Positions 26,622 to 35,170 of a DNA stretch of 64,000 bases are shown piece by piece. Position 1 is the first letter of the stretch. Every line of letters begins with the position of its first letter. The notes below the pieces were generated by a model that searched no databases, had not been told where the DNA came from, and saw only the letters and a program-made list of their open reading frames with translations. This DNA is from Mycobacterium rhizamassiliense (GTDB taxonomy: Bacteria > Actinomycetota > Actinomycetes > Mycobacteriales > Mycobacteriaceae), in assembly GCF_900157375.1 (NCBI RefSeq), contig NZ_LT721901.1, forward strand, positions 3,925,685-3,989,684. The letters run 5' to 3'. A program made the translations under genes and the position numbers.

Positions 26622-28589
26622 CTAGAACCGGCCGCCGCCACCCATGAAGCCACCGCCGGACGACCCCGAGCTGCCGCCGAACGACGCCGGGGTCCATCCG
26701 CCGAATCCACCCCGCATTCCTCCGCTGAGCAGATCGCCGAGGATGATCCCGCCGAGCACCGCGCCGGTGTCGCTGCCGCCGCGCCCGGCATAGGCCCGCT
26801 GCGCCGCTTGCACGTCGGCGTTGGCCAACGATTGCGCGTTGGCGGCCATCGCCGATGCCGCGTTCGCGTGCGCGATCGCCTCGGCCGGGCTGGCCGTCTT
26901 CGTGTCCCGCGCGGCCTGCAGGTGCCGCTGCGCTTCGGCGAGCCGGGTCCGCGCCTCCGGGCCGATGCCGCCCCGCCGGGTATCGATGTACTCCGACACG
27001 CCACGCACCCGCGTCTCGGCGGTGAACAACGCCTGTTCCAGCGAGCGCTGCAGCCGTTCGGCGTCCGCCTGTTCTTTGGCCAGCGTGGCCAATATTCGAT
27101 TGAGTTCGGCGTCGGCCTTGCTCAGCCGGGCAAACGCGCCCAGCGGGTCGGCGGAGCCGGTACCGCGGGCGGCCTCGACGGCGGAGGTCGCCGCGTCGCG
27201 CGCGGCGGCCAGCTCACTGTGATGCGCCGACTGGGTGTGCTGCAGCTGCTGGTTCGCCCGCGCAATGCCCGCCTGTATATCGGCCCCGACGGACGACAGG
27301 GCGTCGATCGCGTGACGGATGTCGTCGGCCGCGCTGTCCACCGCGTCGAGCAGGGCCCGGGTCTGACCGAGCGCCGATTCCGTCGCGCGGACCGCATCGA
27401 CCAGCCGGGTCTGCTGCCCGCTCACGGCGTGCTCGGCCAAGGCGCGGGCCGAGCCGATGTTGCCGTCCGCGAACGCCAGTCGCTCCTTGGCTGTCGCGAT
27501 GTTGCCGGACACGGAAGTCAGTGCGGCGGGATCGAATTCACGGTGCAGCTCGGCCAGCCGTTGTTCGGCCGGCCCGATGCGCGCGGTGAGTTCGACTACC
27601 TGCTGGGTCAGTGTCGCCAGCCGCGACGGGGCATTGATCACCAAGTCCCGCAGCTGTTCGAACGCCTCGGCCTGCGAGTCAAGTTCGCGATCGGCGCGCC
27701 CCGCCGACACGACCACCCGGGTAAGCAGCTCGCGGCGCTGCGCCGGCGTCTCGGGTGTCTGGTCGTCAAGCTGCTGGCGGACGGTAAACGCTTGGGACAG
27801 CGCCGCTTTCGCGTTGTTCACCGCGGCGGTGAAGGGCGCGGTGCGCTCCTCGCCGAATTCGTCGATCGCCACGGTGAGCTCGTTGGAGCTGGTGCGCACC
27901 GCGTTGTCGACCTCCACCACCAACGCGCGGGAGAGGTCGTCGAGTGCCTCCAGTGGCACCGCGGCCAGCGCGGTGGGGTCCGTCGGGTCGACCCGCCGGG
28001 CCGCGGCCAGCGCGGCGGCGCGCCGTCGGCGGCGGCGATACCGCATGACAAGCACGAAGATCACCAGGGCCACCACGACGGCGCCGAGCAGCGCCAGCAT
28101 CAGCACGCGCCCGAGCGAATCGCGTTGCGCGTCGAGCCCGTTGGCCGCGGCCACGGCCGCGCCGCTCCAGTCGCCGTCGCGCAGTTCGGGCTCGATCCGG
28201 TTGTGCCGCAGATCGTCGACCTGAGTTTCGGTGACGCCCCTGACGTCGTTGGGCACCAGGAAGGCGTAGGCGCGTCCGGTGATGCTCACCGCGAGCAGCG
28301 CATCGTAGTCACCCAAATCGCTGGCGCGGATGGTCTGCTGCGCCCAATTCAGCGCGCTCAGGCCGGAGAAGTTGTCGACATAGACCACCCACAGCCGAAT
28401 GTGGCGGTCGTTGTAGAGCTTGTCGATCGCCGCGGCCACCTCGTTGTACCCCGACGTCGACAGCGCCCCCGCGTTGTCGGTGATGTGATCGGGCAGCCGA
28501 AACGGTGGCTGCGCGCCGGCCGTCGGTGCCGACAGCAGCGCGGTGGTGAGCATCGTCAGGATTACGCCGAGCAGCCGGGCAATGCGCAT
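26622..28589 (-). CDS. Membrane-anchored TPM-domain protein with coiled-coil region (Rv2345-like)
   Basis: This 655-residue protein has a signal peptide (MRIARLLGVILTMLTTALLSAP). An extracytoplasmic TPM domain follows (HITDNAGALSTSGYNEVAAAIDKLYNDRHIRLWVVYVD). There is one membrane span near residues 180-205, then RYRRRRRRAAAL. A long, probably cytoplasmic helical region rich in Ala, Glu and Gln comes next. The Gly/Phe-rich tail reads GGFGGW...GGGFMGGGGRF. The topology suggests an envelope-associated scaffold. The biochemical function is unknown. It is divergent from dgt with 64 nt between. Confidence 0.85.
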   Translation of the reverse strand: MRIARLLGVILTMLTTALLSAPTAGAQPPFRLPDHITDNAGALSTSGYNEVAAAIDKLYNDRHIRLWVVYVDNFSGLSALNWAQQTIRASDLGDYDALLAVSITGRAYAFLVPNDVRGVTETQVDDLRHNRIEPELRDGDWSGAAVAAANGLDAQRDSLGRVLMLALLGAVVVALVIFVLVMRYRRRRRRAAALAAARRVDPTDPTALAAVPLEALDDLSRALVVEVDNAVRTSSNELTVAIDEFGEERTAPFTAAVNNAKAALSQAFTVRQQLDDQTPETPAQRRELLTRVVVSAGRADRELDSQAEAFEQLRDLVINAPSRLATLTQQVVELTARIGPAEQRLAELHREFDPAALTSVSGNIATAKERLAFADGNIGSARALAEHAVSGQQTRLVDAVRATESALGQTRALLDAVDSAADDIRHAIDALSSVGADIQAGIARANQQLQHTQSAHHSELAAARDAATSAVEAARGTGSADPLGAFARLSKADAELNRILATLAKEQADAERLQRSLEQALFTAETRVRGVSEYIDTRRGGIGPEARTRLAEAQRHLQAARDTKTASPAEAIAHANAASAMAANAQSLANADVQAAQRAYAGRGGSDTGAVLGGIILGDLLSGGMRGGFGGWTPASFGGSSGSSGGGFMGGGGRF

Positions 28590-28653
28590 AGGTCAATTTA
28601 GCCCCGAGGTCATGCGCGTCGATTGCTCGCGTTCCCTGGCAGACTGTGCGTCG

Positions 28654-29916
28654 GTGACCACGATCCAGCAAGACCCCTACGACGACTTCGACCGTCAACG
28701 GCGGGTGCAGGAGCCGCCGAAGACGGCGGGTCTGCCGGGGGCGGCCGGTCAGCATCGCACCGACTTCGCCCGGGACCGGGCCCGCGTCCTGCACAGCGCC
28801 GCGTTGCGCCGGCTGGCCGACAAGACGCAGGTGGTCGGGCCCCGGGAAGGGGACACCCCACGCACCCGGCTGACGCACTCGCTGGAGGTCGCGCAGATCG
28901 GGCGGGGCATGGCGGTCGGGCTCGGCTGCGACCTCGACCTCGTCGAGCTGGCGGGTCTGGCCCACGACATCGGGCACCCGCCCTACGGCCACAACGGCGA
29001 ACGCGCGCTCAACGAACTCGCCGCCGAACACGGAGGCTTCGAAGGCAACGCGCAGAACTTCCGGATCCTCACCAGCCTCGAGCCCAAAGTCCTTGACGAA
29101 CAAGGAAATAGCGCGGGCCTGAACCTGACCCGCGCCTCGTTGGATGCGGTCACCAAATATCCGTGGATGCGCGTCGAGGGACGGCGCAAGTTCGGCTTCT
29201 ATGAAGAGGACCGCGAGCCGGCGCTGTGGGTTCGCCAAGAGGCGCCGGAAAACCGGATGTGCCTGGAGGCCCAGGTGATGGACTGGGCCGACGACATCGC
29301 CTACTCGGTGCACGACGTCGAGGACGGCGTCGTCTCCCAGCGCATCGACCTGCGGGTGCTGGCCGACGACGACGAGGCGGCCGCGCTGGCCAAGCTCGGC
29401 GAAAGCGAGTTCTCCCGCGTCAGCGCCGACGATTTCATGGCCGCCGCGCGCCGCCTCTCGGGGCTGCCCGTCGTCGCCGGGGTCGGCAAGTACGACGCCA
29501 CGCTGGCCGCGTCGGTGGCCCTCAAACGGTTGACCAGCGAACTGGTCGGCCGGTTCGCCACGGCCGCGATCGCGACCACCCACGCCACGGCGGGTTCCGG
29601 GCCGCTGGTCCGCTACCAGGCCGACCTGCAGGTGCCGGACCTGGTCCGCGCCGAGGTCGCATTGCTGAAAATCCTTGCGCTGCAATTCATCATGTCCGAT
29701 CCGCGGCATCTGGACACGCAGGCCCGGCAGCGCGAACGCATCCACCAGGTCGCGCACTGGCTGCTGTCCGGGGCGCCCGGGACACTCGACCCCGTCTTCG
29801 CCGCGGCGTTCGTCACCGCCGCCGACGACGGCGCGCGGTTACGGGTGATCGTCGATCAGATCGCGTCGTACACCGAAGGCCGGCTGGAACGCATCGACGC
29901 GCAGGCGGGACGGTAG
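28654..29916 (+). CDS. dgt: Deoxyguanosinetriphosphate triphosphohydrolase-like HD protein
   Basis: This 420-residue HD-domain dNTPase hydrolyses dNTPs to nucleosides and triphosphate. The metal ligands are visible as TRLTHSLEVAQIGR, AHDIGHPPYGHNGE and MDWADDIAYSVHDVEDG. The start GTG 28654 is set by similarity; the open frame runs back to 28543 with no supporting sequence. It is followed by the SodC-like gene and dnaG on the same strand. Confidence 0.92.
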   Translation: MTTIQQDPYDDFDRQRRVQEPPKTAGLPGAAGQHRTDFARDRARVLHSAALRRLADKTQVVGPREGDTPRTRLTHSLEVAQIGRGMAVGLGCDLDLVELAGLAHDIGHPPYGHNGERALNELAAEHGGFEGNAQNFRILTSLEPKVLDEQGNSAGLNLTRASLDAVTKYPWMRVEGRRKFGFYEEDREPALWVRQEAPENRMCLEAQVMDWADDIAYSVHDVEDGVVSQRIDLRVLADDDEAAALAKLGESEFSRVSADDFMAAARRLSGLPVVAGVGKYDATLAASVALKRLTSELVGRFATAAIATTHATAGSGPLVRYQADLQVPDLVRAEVALLKILALQFIMSDPRHLDTQARQRERIHQVAHWLLSGAPGTLDPVFAAAFVTAADDGARLRVIVDQIASYTEGRLERIDAQAGR

Positions 29917-29954
29917 GTGTATTCGCGGGCGCACCGCGGAGTTACGCTGCCGAC

Positions 29955-30551
29955 ATGAGAAGCGCCGCTTTGTTGTTGTCGTTGCCCGTCGTGGCCATGG
30001 CCGCCTGCAGCTCGCCGCAGCACGCCAGTAGCCAACCGGGCACCACCCCGCCGGTCCATAACGAGCCGCTGCAATCGTCGGCGACTTCCAGCCCGTCGCC
30101 CAGCGGCGACTCGCTGACCGCGCAGCTGAAGGCGCCCGACGGCCGGCAAGTGGCCACGGCCACCTTCGACTTCACCAACGGCTACGTCACCGTCACCGTG
30201 AAGACGGTCGCCACCGGAATCCTGGCGCCGGGCATCCACGGGCTGCACGTGCACCAGATCGGCAAGTGCGAGCCCAACTCGGTTGCCCCGACCGGCGGTC
30301 CGCCCGGGAACTTCCTGTCCGCGGGCGGCCATTACCAGGCGCCCGGGCACACCGGAAAGCCGGAGAGCGGTGACCTGGCCTCACTCGAGGTCCGCCAGGA
30401 CGGCTCCGCCTACCTGGTCACCACCACCGACTCGTTCACCAGGGATGGCCTGCTGGCCGGGGACAAGACGGCCCTGATGTTGCACGGCGCGCAGGACACC
30501 GACACGGCGATGGACCGCGTCGCCTGCGGCGTGATCGGCCCGGCCAGCTGA
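29955..30551 (+). CDS. Cu-superoxide dismutase-like lipoprotein
   Basis: This 198-residue protein has a lipoprotein signal (VVAMAACSS) and a SodC beta-barrel. Copper ligands appear in HGLHVHQ, the bridging-type His in SAGGHY, and a fourth His in ALMLHG. Cysteines for the disulfide are CEPNS and ACGVIG. After ALMLHG the loop to RVACGVIG is much shorter than I recall in M. tuberculosis SodC, and the SodC HYHVPGH is HYQAPGH here. The M. tuberculosis enzyme lacks zinc; this one may too. It is probably a paralogue of the Rv0432 type rather than its direct orthologue. Activity is inferred. Confidence 0.8.
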   Translation: MRSAALLLSLPVVAMAACSSPQHASSQPGTTPPVHNEPLQSSATSSPSPSGDSLTAQLKAPDGRQVATATFDFTNGYVTVTVKTVATGILAPGIHGLHVHQIGKCEPNSVAPTGGPPGNFLSAGGHYQAPGHTGKPESGDLASLEVRQDGSAYLVTTTDSFTRDGLLAGDKTALMLHGAQDTDTAMDRVACGVIGPAS

Positions 30552-30595
30552 GCTGGTCGGCCACGCGCCCGCGACCCGCGTCCTAGACTGAGCCG

Positions 30596-32515
30596 ATGGC
30601 TGGCCGGATCTCCGATCGTGATGTCGCCGCCATCCGTGAACGCGCCCGCATCGAGGATGTCGTCGGCGACTACGTGCAGCTGCGCCGCGCCGGTGCGGAC
30701 TCGCTGAAGGGCCTGTGCCCCTTCCACAACGAGAAGTCGCCGTCGTTCCACGTCCGTCCCAACCACGGCCACTTCCACTGCTTCGGCTGCGGCGAAGGCG
30801 GTGACGTGTATGCGTTCATCCAGAAGATGGAACACGTCAGCTTCGTCGAAGCGGTCGAGATGCTCGCCGACCGGATCGGCCACACGCTCACCTACACCGG
30901 CGCCGCGGCCACCAACGTCCAGCGCGACCGCGGCAGTCGCAGCAGGCTGGTTGCGGCCAATGCGGCCGCGGCGGAGTTCTACGCGCAGGCGCTGGAGTCC
31001 GACGAGGCCGCACCGGCCCGGCAGTATCTGACCGAGCGGAACTTCGACGGCGAGGCCGCCCGTCGCTTCGGCTGCGGCTTCGCGCCGTCCGGCTGGGAAA
31101 TGTTGACAAAACACTTGCTGCGCAAGGGTTTCGAGTTCAAGGAGCTGGAGGCCGCGGGCCTGTCCCGGGAGGGACGACGCGGCCCGATGGATCGCTTCCA
31201 CCGGCGCCTGCTGTGGCCCATCCGCACGTCGGCGGGCGAGGTGATCGGGTTCGGGGCCAGGCGGCTGTTCGACGACGACCCGATGGAAGCCAAATACATC
31301 AACACCCCCGAGACGGTGCTGTACAAGAAGTCGTCGGTGATGTTCGGCATCGACTTGGCCAAGCGGGATATCGCCAAGGGGCATCAGGCGGTCGTGGTCG
31401 AGGGCTACACCGATGTGATGGCGATGCACCTGTCCGGCGTCACCACCGCCGTCGCGTCCTGCGGCACCGCCTTCGGTGACGAACACCTCGGGATGCTGCG
31501 CCGATTAATGATGGACGACAGCTTCTTTCGCGGCGAGTTGATCTACGTGTTCGACGGCGACGCGGCAGGTCGTGCCGCGGCGCTCAAGGCGTTCGGCGGC
31601 GAGCAGAACCTGGCGGGGCAGTCGTTTGTCGCGGTGGCCCCCGACGGCATGGACCCCTGCGATCTGCGGCTGAAGTCCGGCGACGGCGCGCTGCGGGATC
31701 TGGTGGCCCGGCGAACTCCGTTGTTCGAGTTCGCGATTCGCACCGCGCTGGCCGAGTTCGACCTGGACAACGCGGAGGGCCGGGTCGCCGCGCTGCGGCG
31801 CTGCGTGCCGATGGTGGGCCAGATCAAGGATTCCACGCTGCGCGACGAGTACGCGCGGCAGCTGGCCGGCTGGGTCGGCTGGGACGACGTCGCGCAGGTC
31901 ATCGACCGGGTGCGCAGCTCGGCCAAGAACCCGAAGCCGGCCGCCCGGGGCGCGGCCACCCCGTCGCGGCGGGGCGCGCAGCAGCCCGCCGAACCGGCCG
32001 CGAGTGAACCCGCCGCCGCGCGCCCGGACCCGCGCGACCCGACGCTGTGGCCGCAGCGCGAGGCGCTCAAGGCGGCGTTGCAGTACCCCGCGTTCGCGGG
32101 CCCGGTGTTCGATTCGCTGACCGTCGACAGCTTCACCCATCCCGGGTACGCGGCCGTCCGCACGGCCCTTGATGCGGCCGGCGGGACCTCGACGGGCACC
32201 AGCGGCGCGCAGTGGCTCGACGCCGTGCGTCAGCAGGCCAAGTCGGCCCTGACCGGCAGCCTGGTCAGCGAGCTGGGCGTCGAGGCCATCGCCGTCGACG
32301 ACGAGAAGCTGCCCCGCTATATCTCCGGGGTGTTGGCCCGCCTGCAGGAGGTGTGGATGGGCCGGCAGATCGCCGAGGTCAAGTCCAAACTGCAGCGCAT
32401 GTCACCCATCGACCACAGCGACGAGTATCACGCCCTGTTCGGCGACCTGGTCGCCATGGAGGCATACCGGCGCAGCCTGCTGGAGCAGGCTAGCGGCGAC
32501 GATCTGACGGTATGA
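30596..32515 (+). CDS. dnaG: DNA primase DnaG
   Basis: This 639-residue primase synthesises RNA primers at the replication fork. The CHC2 zinc finger (CPFHNEKSPSFHV...HCFGCG) is at residues 40-65. The TOPRIM core has VVVEGYTDVMAMH and YVFDGDAAGRAAALK. A Pro/Ala-rich linker near residue 450 leads to the C-terminal helicase-binding domain. Length equals that of Rv2343c. Its 3' end overlaps the convergent small gene by 26 nt. Confidence 0.97.
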   Translation: MAGRISDRDVAAIRERARIEDVVGDYVQLRRAGADSLKGLCPFHNEKSPSFHVRPNHGHFHCFGCGEGGDVYAFIQKMEHVSFVEAVEMLADRIGHTLTYTGAAATNVQRDRGSRSRLVAANAAAAEFYAQALESDEAAPARQYLTERNFDGEAARRFGCGFAPSGWEMLTKHLLRKGFEFKELEAAGLSREGRRGPMDRFHRRLLWPIRTSAGEVIGFGARRLFDDDPMEAKYINTPETVLYKKSSVMFGIDLAKRDIAKGHQAVVVEGYTDVMAMHLSGVTTAVASCGTAFGDEHLGMLRRLMMDDSFFRGELIYVFDGDAAGRAAALKAFGGEQNLAGQSFVAVAPDGMDPCDLRLKSGDGALRDLVARRTPLFEFAIRTALAEFDLDNAEGRVAALRRCVPMVGQIKDSTLRDEYARQLAGWVGWDDVAQVIDRVRSSAKNPKPAARGAATPSRRGAQQPAEPAASEPAAARPDPRDPTLWPQREALKAALQYPAFAGPVFDSLTVDSFTHPGYAAVRTALDAAGGTSTGTSGAQWLDAVRQQAKSALTGSLVSELGVEAIAVDDEKLPRYISGVLARLQEVWMGRQIAEVKSKLQRMSPIDHSDEYHALFGDLVAMEAYRRSLLEQASGDDLTV

Positions 32516-32756
32516 GGGTCACGTCGGCGGGCCGCTCGACAACGGCCGTGTGCTCGTCGATCTCGGCCACCGTCACAAACCCGACGTCCGGCGAGATGCG
32601 GTTGGCGACCTTGCGCCGTCCGCCCTCGATCATCGACTTGGCCACCGGACTGCCGGTGAGCGCGCGATAGGTGCCGACGAGCTGCTCGTATCGGCGGCGT
32701 CCGGCCTTCGAGCCCAGCACGTAGCCCAGTCCGAGCACAACGACATATCGGATCAA
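32490..32756 (-). CDS. Small conserved mycobacterial protein (Rv2342-like)
   Basis: This 88-residue protein has an N-terminal hydrophobic stretch (IRYVVVLGLGYVLGSKAG) that may be a membrane anchor. A conserved soluble part follows (SMIEGGRRKVANRISPDVGFVTV). The TTG at 32756 is chosen because GGGAGG lies 6 nt upstream; an in-frame ATG at 32786 lacks such a site. It is convergent with and overlaps dnaG. Function is unknown. Confidence 0.8.
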   Translation of the reverse strand: MIRYVVVLGLGYVLGSKAGRRRYEQLVGTYRALTGSPVAKSMIEGGRRKVANRISPDVGFVTVAEIDEHTAVVERPADVTLIPSDRRR

Positions 32757-32857
32757 AGCGTTCCTCCCGAGGATCGATGGCTCCATCCTGCCTCACGTGG
32801 CAAGGTGCGTGCGCTCCCGATCCGCCTGGCTAACCGCCGCGGGGCTGGCCCGCCAAG

Positions 32858-32887
32858 TTGGGTGTGGGTATGTCGGTACGCTAGAGT
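32858..32887 (+). promoter_or_regulatory. tRNA-Asn promoter
   Basis: TTGGGT (32858-32863) and TAGAGT (32882-32887) are separated by 18 nt and lie about 40 nt before the tRNA, a good SigA-type arrangement. Confidence 0.6.
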
Positions 32888-32926
32888 CGTCCAGCGATCC
32901 GCGCTACGAGCGCCGGACCAGGTTAA

Positions 32927-32999
<73 letters not shown>

Positions 33000-33032
33000 C
33001 AACGCTAGATATCGCGGGCTCTGGCTGCCGGC

Positions 33033-33311
33033 CTACAGCAGGTACGTCAGGCCCCATTCCCGCTCGGCGGCGAGCTGAGCGGCGATGTCGCCCTTGATGT
33101 CGTCGTCGCGGCCGGCCAGGCTGACCAGCGCGCCGGCCAGGGCGAAGATGGGGACCCGGTGCCGCTCGCTGACCGAGATCAGCTCCCGGAAGGCCGCATG
33201 GGTGTTGTACCGGCGCCAGCCGACGAGTATCCCGATCGCGTTGTCCAGCGCCCGGGTGTCGGGCTTGCGTCCGGGGTGGACCTGCACCTGGGTGGCAAGG
33301 ATTTCCGTCAT
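33033..33311 (-). CDS. Small ANTAR-like protein
   Basis: This 92-residue protein has a core, ALDNAIGILVGWRRYNTHAAFRELISVSERHRVPIF, shaped like an ANTAR RNA-binding domain. That means a conserved AIGILxxxR helix, then an A.xxL helix, then a third helix. ANTAR proteins act as antiterminators. There is no receiver or sensor domain. The start at 33311 has AGGAGAT 7 nt upstream; a longer in-frame start at 33389 is not supported. It lies downstream of a leaderless Cys-containing upstream ORF, after the cysK-cysE operon on the same strand. The ANTAR call is by eye. Confidence 0.65.
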   Translation of the reverse strand: MTEILATQVQVHPGRKPDTRALDNAIGILVGWRRYNTHAAFRELISVSERHRVPIFALAGALVSLAGRDDDIKGDIAAQLAAEREWGLTYLL

Positions 33312-33400
33312 GGTTTGATCTCCTGATTCCGAATTGGGTTGTCTGAATGGCGAGTTGGCGATAAATATCCGAGAATGCTTGAAATGCAAGCGAATTGAGC

Positions 33401-33416
33401 GACGCCAGCGGGCGTC
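33401..33416 (-). promoter_or_regulatory. Hairpin between the short Cys ORF and the ANTAR-like gene
   Basis: GACGCC-CGCT-GGCGTC on the minus strand is a perfect 6-bp stem starting 6 nt after the stop of the upstream ORF. It has no T run. It could be part of an attenuator. Confidence 0.4.
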
Positions 33417-33422
33417 AGAAAT

Positions 33423-33476
33423 TCAGCGACAACAGTGCGGCGCGCGGCAGCGCGAAACGACTGAAAACTGTTGCAT
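33423..33476 (-). CDS. Leaderless upstream ORF with Cys codons (MQQFSVVSRCRAPHCCR)
   Basis: This ORF has 17 codons. On the minus strand TATAAT (33488-33483) is followed by exactly 6 nt and then ATG, the spacing for a transcript that starts at the A of ATG. The peptide ends Cys-Cys-Arg-stop, with another Cys at position 10 after Ser-Arg. The promoter and first codons closely resemble those of the polycysteine ORF at 36570-36647. The two are therefore related regulatory leaders. Downstream are a hairpin and the ANTAR-like gene. Cysteine-responsive attenuation is inferred from that relationship; only three Cys codons remain. Confidence 0.6.
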   Translation of the reverse strand: MQQFSVVSRCRAPHCCR

Positions 33477-33482
33477 CAGCCC

Positions 33483-33488
33483 ATTATA
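33483..33488 (-). promoter_or_regulatory. -10 element of the leaderless short Cys ORF
   Basis: A consensus TATAAT ends 6 nt before the ORF start. The surrounding GCCCTATAATGGG matches the other polycysteine leader (GCCCTATAGTGGG). Confidence 0.65.
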
Positions 33489-33548
33489 GGGCGATCGCGC
33501 GAAAGGAAAAGACTTATATCACAAGCGATTTAAACCCGCTTGCGTCCC

Positions 33549-34235
33549 TCAGATGGAGAAGTCCTCGCCGTTCCACACCCCGGCCTCCGGCGGTCGGATG
33601 GTACGGCCGTTCTGCTGGGTGTCGTCGCTCTGCGCCTCCAGCTTGGCCACCCGGGTGAGCAGCTGCTGCAGGCTGACGCCGACGAGGTCGGGCATCAGCG
33701 AGTCGTTCGGGCCGTCGGGCCGCGCGCGGCTGATGACCTGCCCGGGCACACCGACGACGACGGCGCTCGATGGAACTTCCTTGACCACAACGGCATTGGC
33801 GCCGATGCGGCTGTCGTCGCCGATCTTGATGGGACCGAGCACCTTTGCTCCGGCGCCGATGACCACCCGATCGCCGATGGTGGGGTGGCGCTTGCCGAAG
33901 TCGCGGCCGGTGCCGCCGAGGGTGACACCGTGGAAGATCGTCACGTCATCGCCCACCTCGGCGGTCTCGCCGATCACCACACCGGTGGCGTGATCGATGA
34001 ACAGTCCGCTGCCCAGGATCGCCCCGGGATGAATCTCGACGCCGGTCAGAATGCGGACGAGTTCACCGACGGCACGCGCGGCGAGCTTGGCGCCGCGGTT
34101 CCACAGCCAGTGGCTGATCCGATGCCCCCAGATGGCGTGCACGCCGGGGTAGGCGACGATCACCTGCAGCGTCGTGGGGTTAGCCGGGTCGCGCTCCCTG
34201 GCCGCCCGGATGTCCTGCCGTAACTCCGCGAACAT
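33549..34235 (-). CDS. cysE: Serine O-acetyltransferase CysE
   Basis: This 228-residue hexapeptide-repeat acetyltransferase makes O-acetylserine from serine and acetyl-CoA, the first step of cysteine synthesis. The left-handed beta-helix is visible in IHPGAILGSGLFIDHATGVVIG and the segments after it, with the catalytic His-Asp region FIDHATG and the loop HGVTLGGTG. It starts at ATG 34235, 2 nt after the cysK stop, so it is translated together with CysK, its usual complex partner. Length matches Rv2335. The frame is open upstream but only through cysK. Confidence 0.95.
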   Translation of the reverse strand: MFAELRQDIRAARERDPANPTTLQVIVAYPGVHAIWGHRISHWLWNRGAKLAARAVGELVRILTGVEIHPGAILGSGLFIDHATGVVIGETAEVGDDVTIFHGVTLGGTGRDFGKRHPTIGDRVVIGAGAKVLGPIKIGDDSRIGANAVVVKEVPSSAVVVGVPGQVISRARPDGPNDSLMPDLVGVSLQQLLTRVAKLEAQSDDTQQNGRTIRPPEAGVWNGEDFSI

Positions 34236-34237
34236 GG

Positions 34238-35170
34238 CTAATCGGCCACGTCCGCGAACAGTGGGGTGCTCAGGTACCGCTCGCCGAAGTCGGGCAGCAC
34301 GACGACGATGAGCTTGCCGGCGTTCTCCGGCCGCCGCGCCACCTGCAGGGCGGCCACCAGGGCCGCGCCCGACGAGATGCCGACCAGCAGTCCCTCTTCC
34401 CGGGCCAGCCGGCGGGCCAGGTTGATCGAGTCGTCGTTGCCGACGGTGATGACCTCGTCGACCAGGTCGACGTCGAGGACCGCGGGGACGAACCCGGCGC
34501 CCAGGCCCTGGATCGGGTGCGGCCCTTTCTGGCCGCCGGACAACACCGGCGACGCGGCCGGCTCGACGGCGATGAACTGGACCGAGGGCTTGCGTTCCTT
34601 GATGATCTGCGCGACGCCGGTGATGGTGCCGCCGGTGCCGACGCCGGATACGAAGAAGTCGATGTTGCCGTCGGTGTCGCGCCACACCTCTTCGGCGGTG
34701 GTCTTGCGGTGAATCGCCGCGTTGGCCGGGTTTTCGAACTGCTGCGGGATGAAATACCGCTGATCGGTCTTGGCCAGCTCCTCGGCCTTGGCGATCGCGC
34801 CCGGCATGCCCTCGGGGCCCGGCGTCAGGATGATTTCGGCGCCGTACGCGCGCAGCACCTTCCGCCGTTCGACGCTCATCGTTTCGGGCATCGTCAGCAC
34901 CAGCTTGTAGCCGCGCGCCGCGGCCACCATCGCCAGCGCGATTCCGGTGTTCCCGCTGGTCGGCTCGAGAATGACGGTGTCCGGCGTCAGCAGGCCCGCC
35001 TCTTCGGCCGCGTCGATCAGGGCCACCCCGAGACGATCCTTCACGCTGTTCGCCGGGTTGAACGACTCCAGCTTGGCGACAACCTGCGCGCCCGCGCCGT
35101 CGGTGATCCGGTTCAGCCGCACCAGCGGCGTGTTTCCGATCAGTTGGGTGATGTTGTCAGCGATGCTCAT
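34238..35170 (-). CDS. cysK1: O-acetylserine sulfhydrylase CysK1
   Basis: This 310-residue PLP enzyme makes cysteine from O-acetylserine and sulfide. The PLP lysine lies in NPANSVKDRLG, the substrate loop in EPTSGNTGIAL and the phosphate cup in GVGTGGTITG. The start ATG 35170 overlaps the stop of the thioester-domain gene (ATGA), and cysE follows 2 nt later. This forms a tightly coupled three-gene operon behind a polycysteine leader. Confidence 0.96.
   Translation of the reverse strand: MSIADNITQLIGNTPLVRLNRITDGAGAQVVAKLESFNPANSVKDRLGVALIDAAEEAGLLTPDTVILEPTSGNTGIALAMVAAARGYKLVLTMPETMSVERRKVLRAYGAEIILTPGPEGMPGAIAKAEELAKTDQRYFIPQQFENPANAAIHRKTTAEEVWRDTDGNIDFFVSGVGTGGTITGVAQIIKERKPSVQFIAVEPAASPVLSGGQKGPHPIQGLGAGFVPAVLDVDLVDEVITVGNDDSINLARRLAREEGLLVGISSGAALVAALQVARRPENAGKLIVVVLPDFGERYLSTPLFADVAD

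Noticed and set aside
26642..28601. Long plus-strand frame opposite the TPM-domain gene
   Set aside because: It has the composition of a reverse shadow, and the minus strand shows a signal peptide, a TPM domain and a membrane segment.
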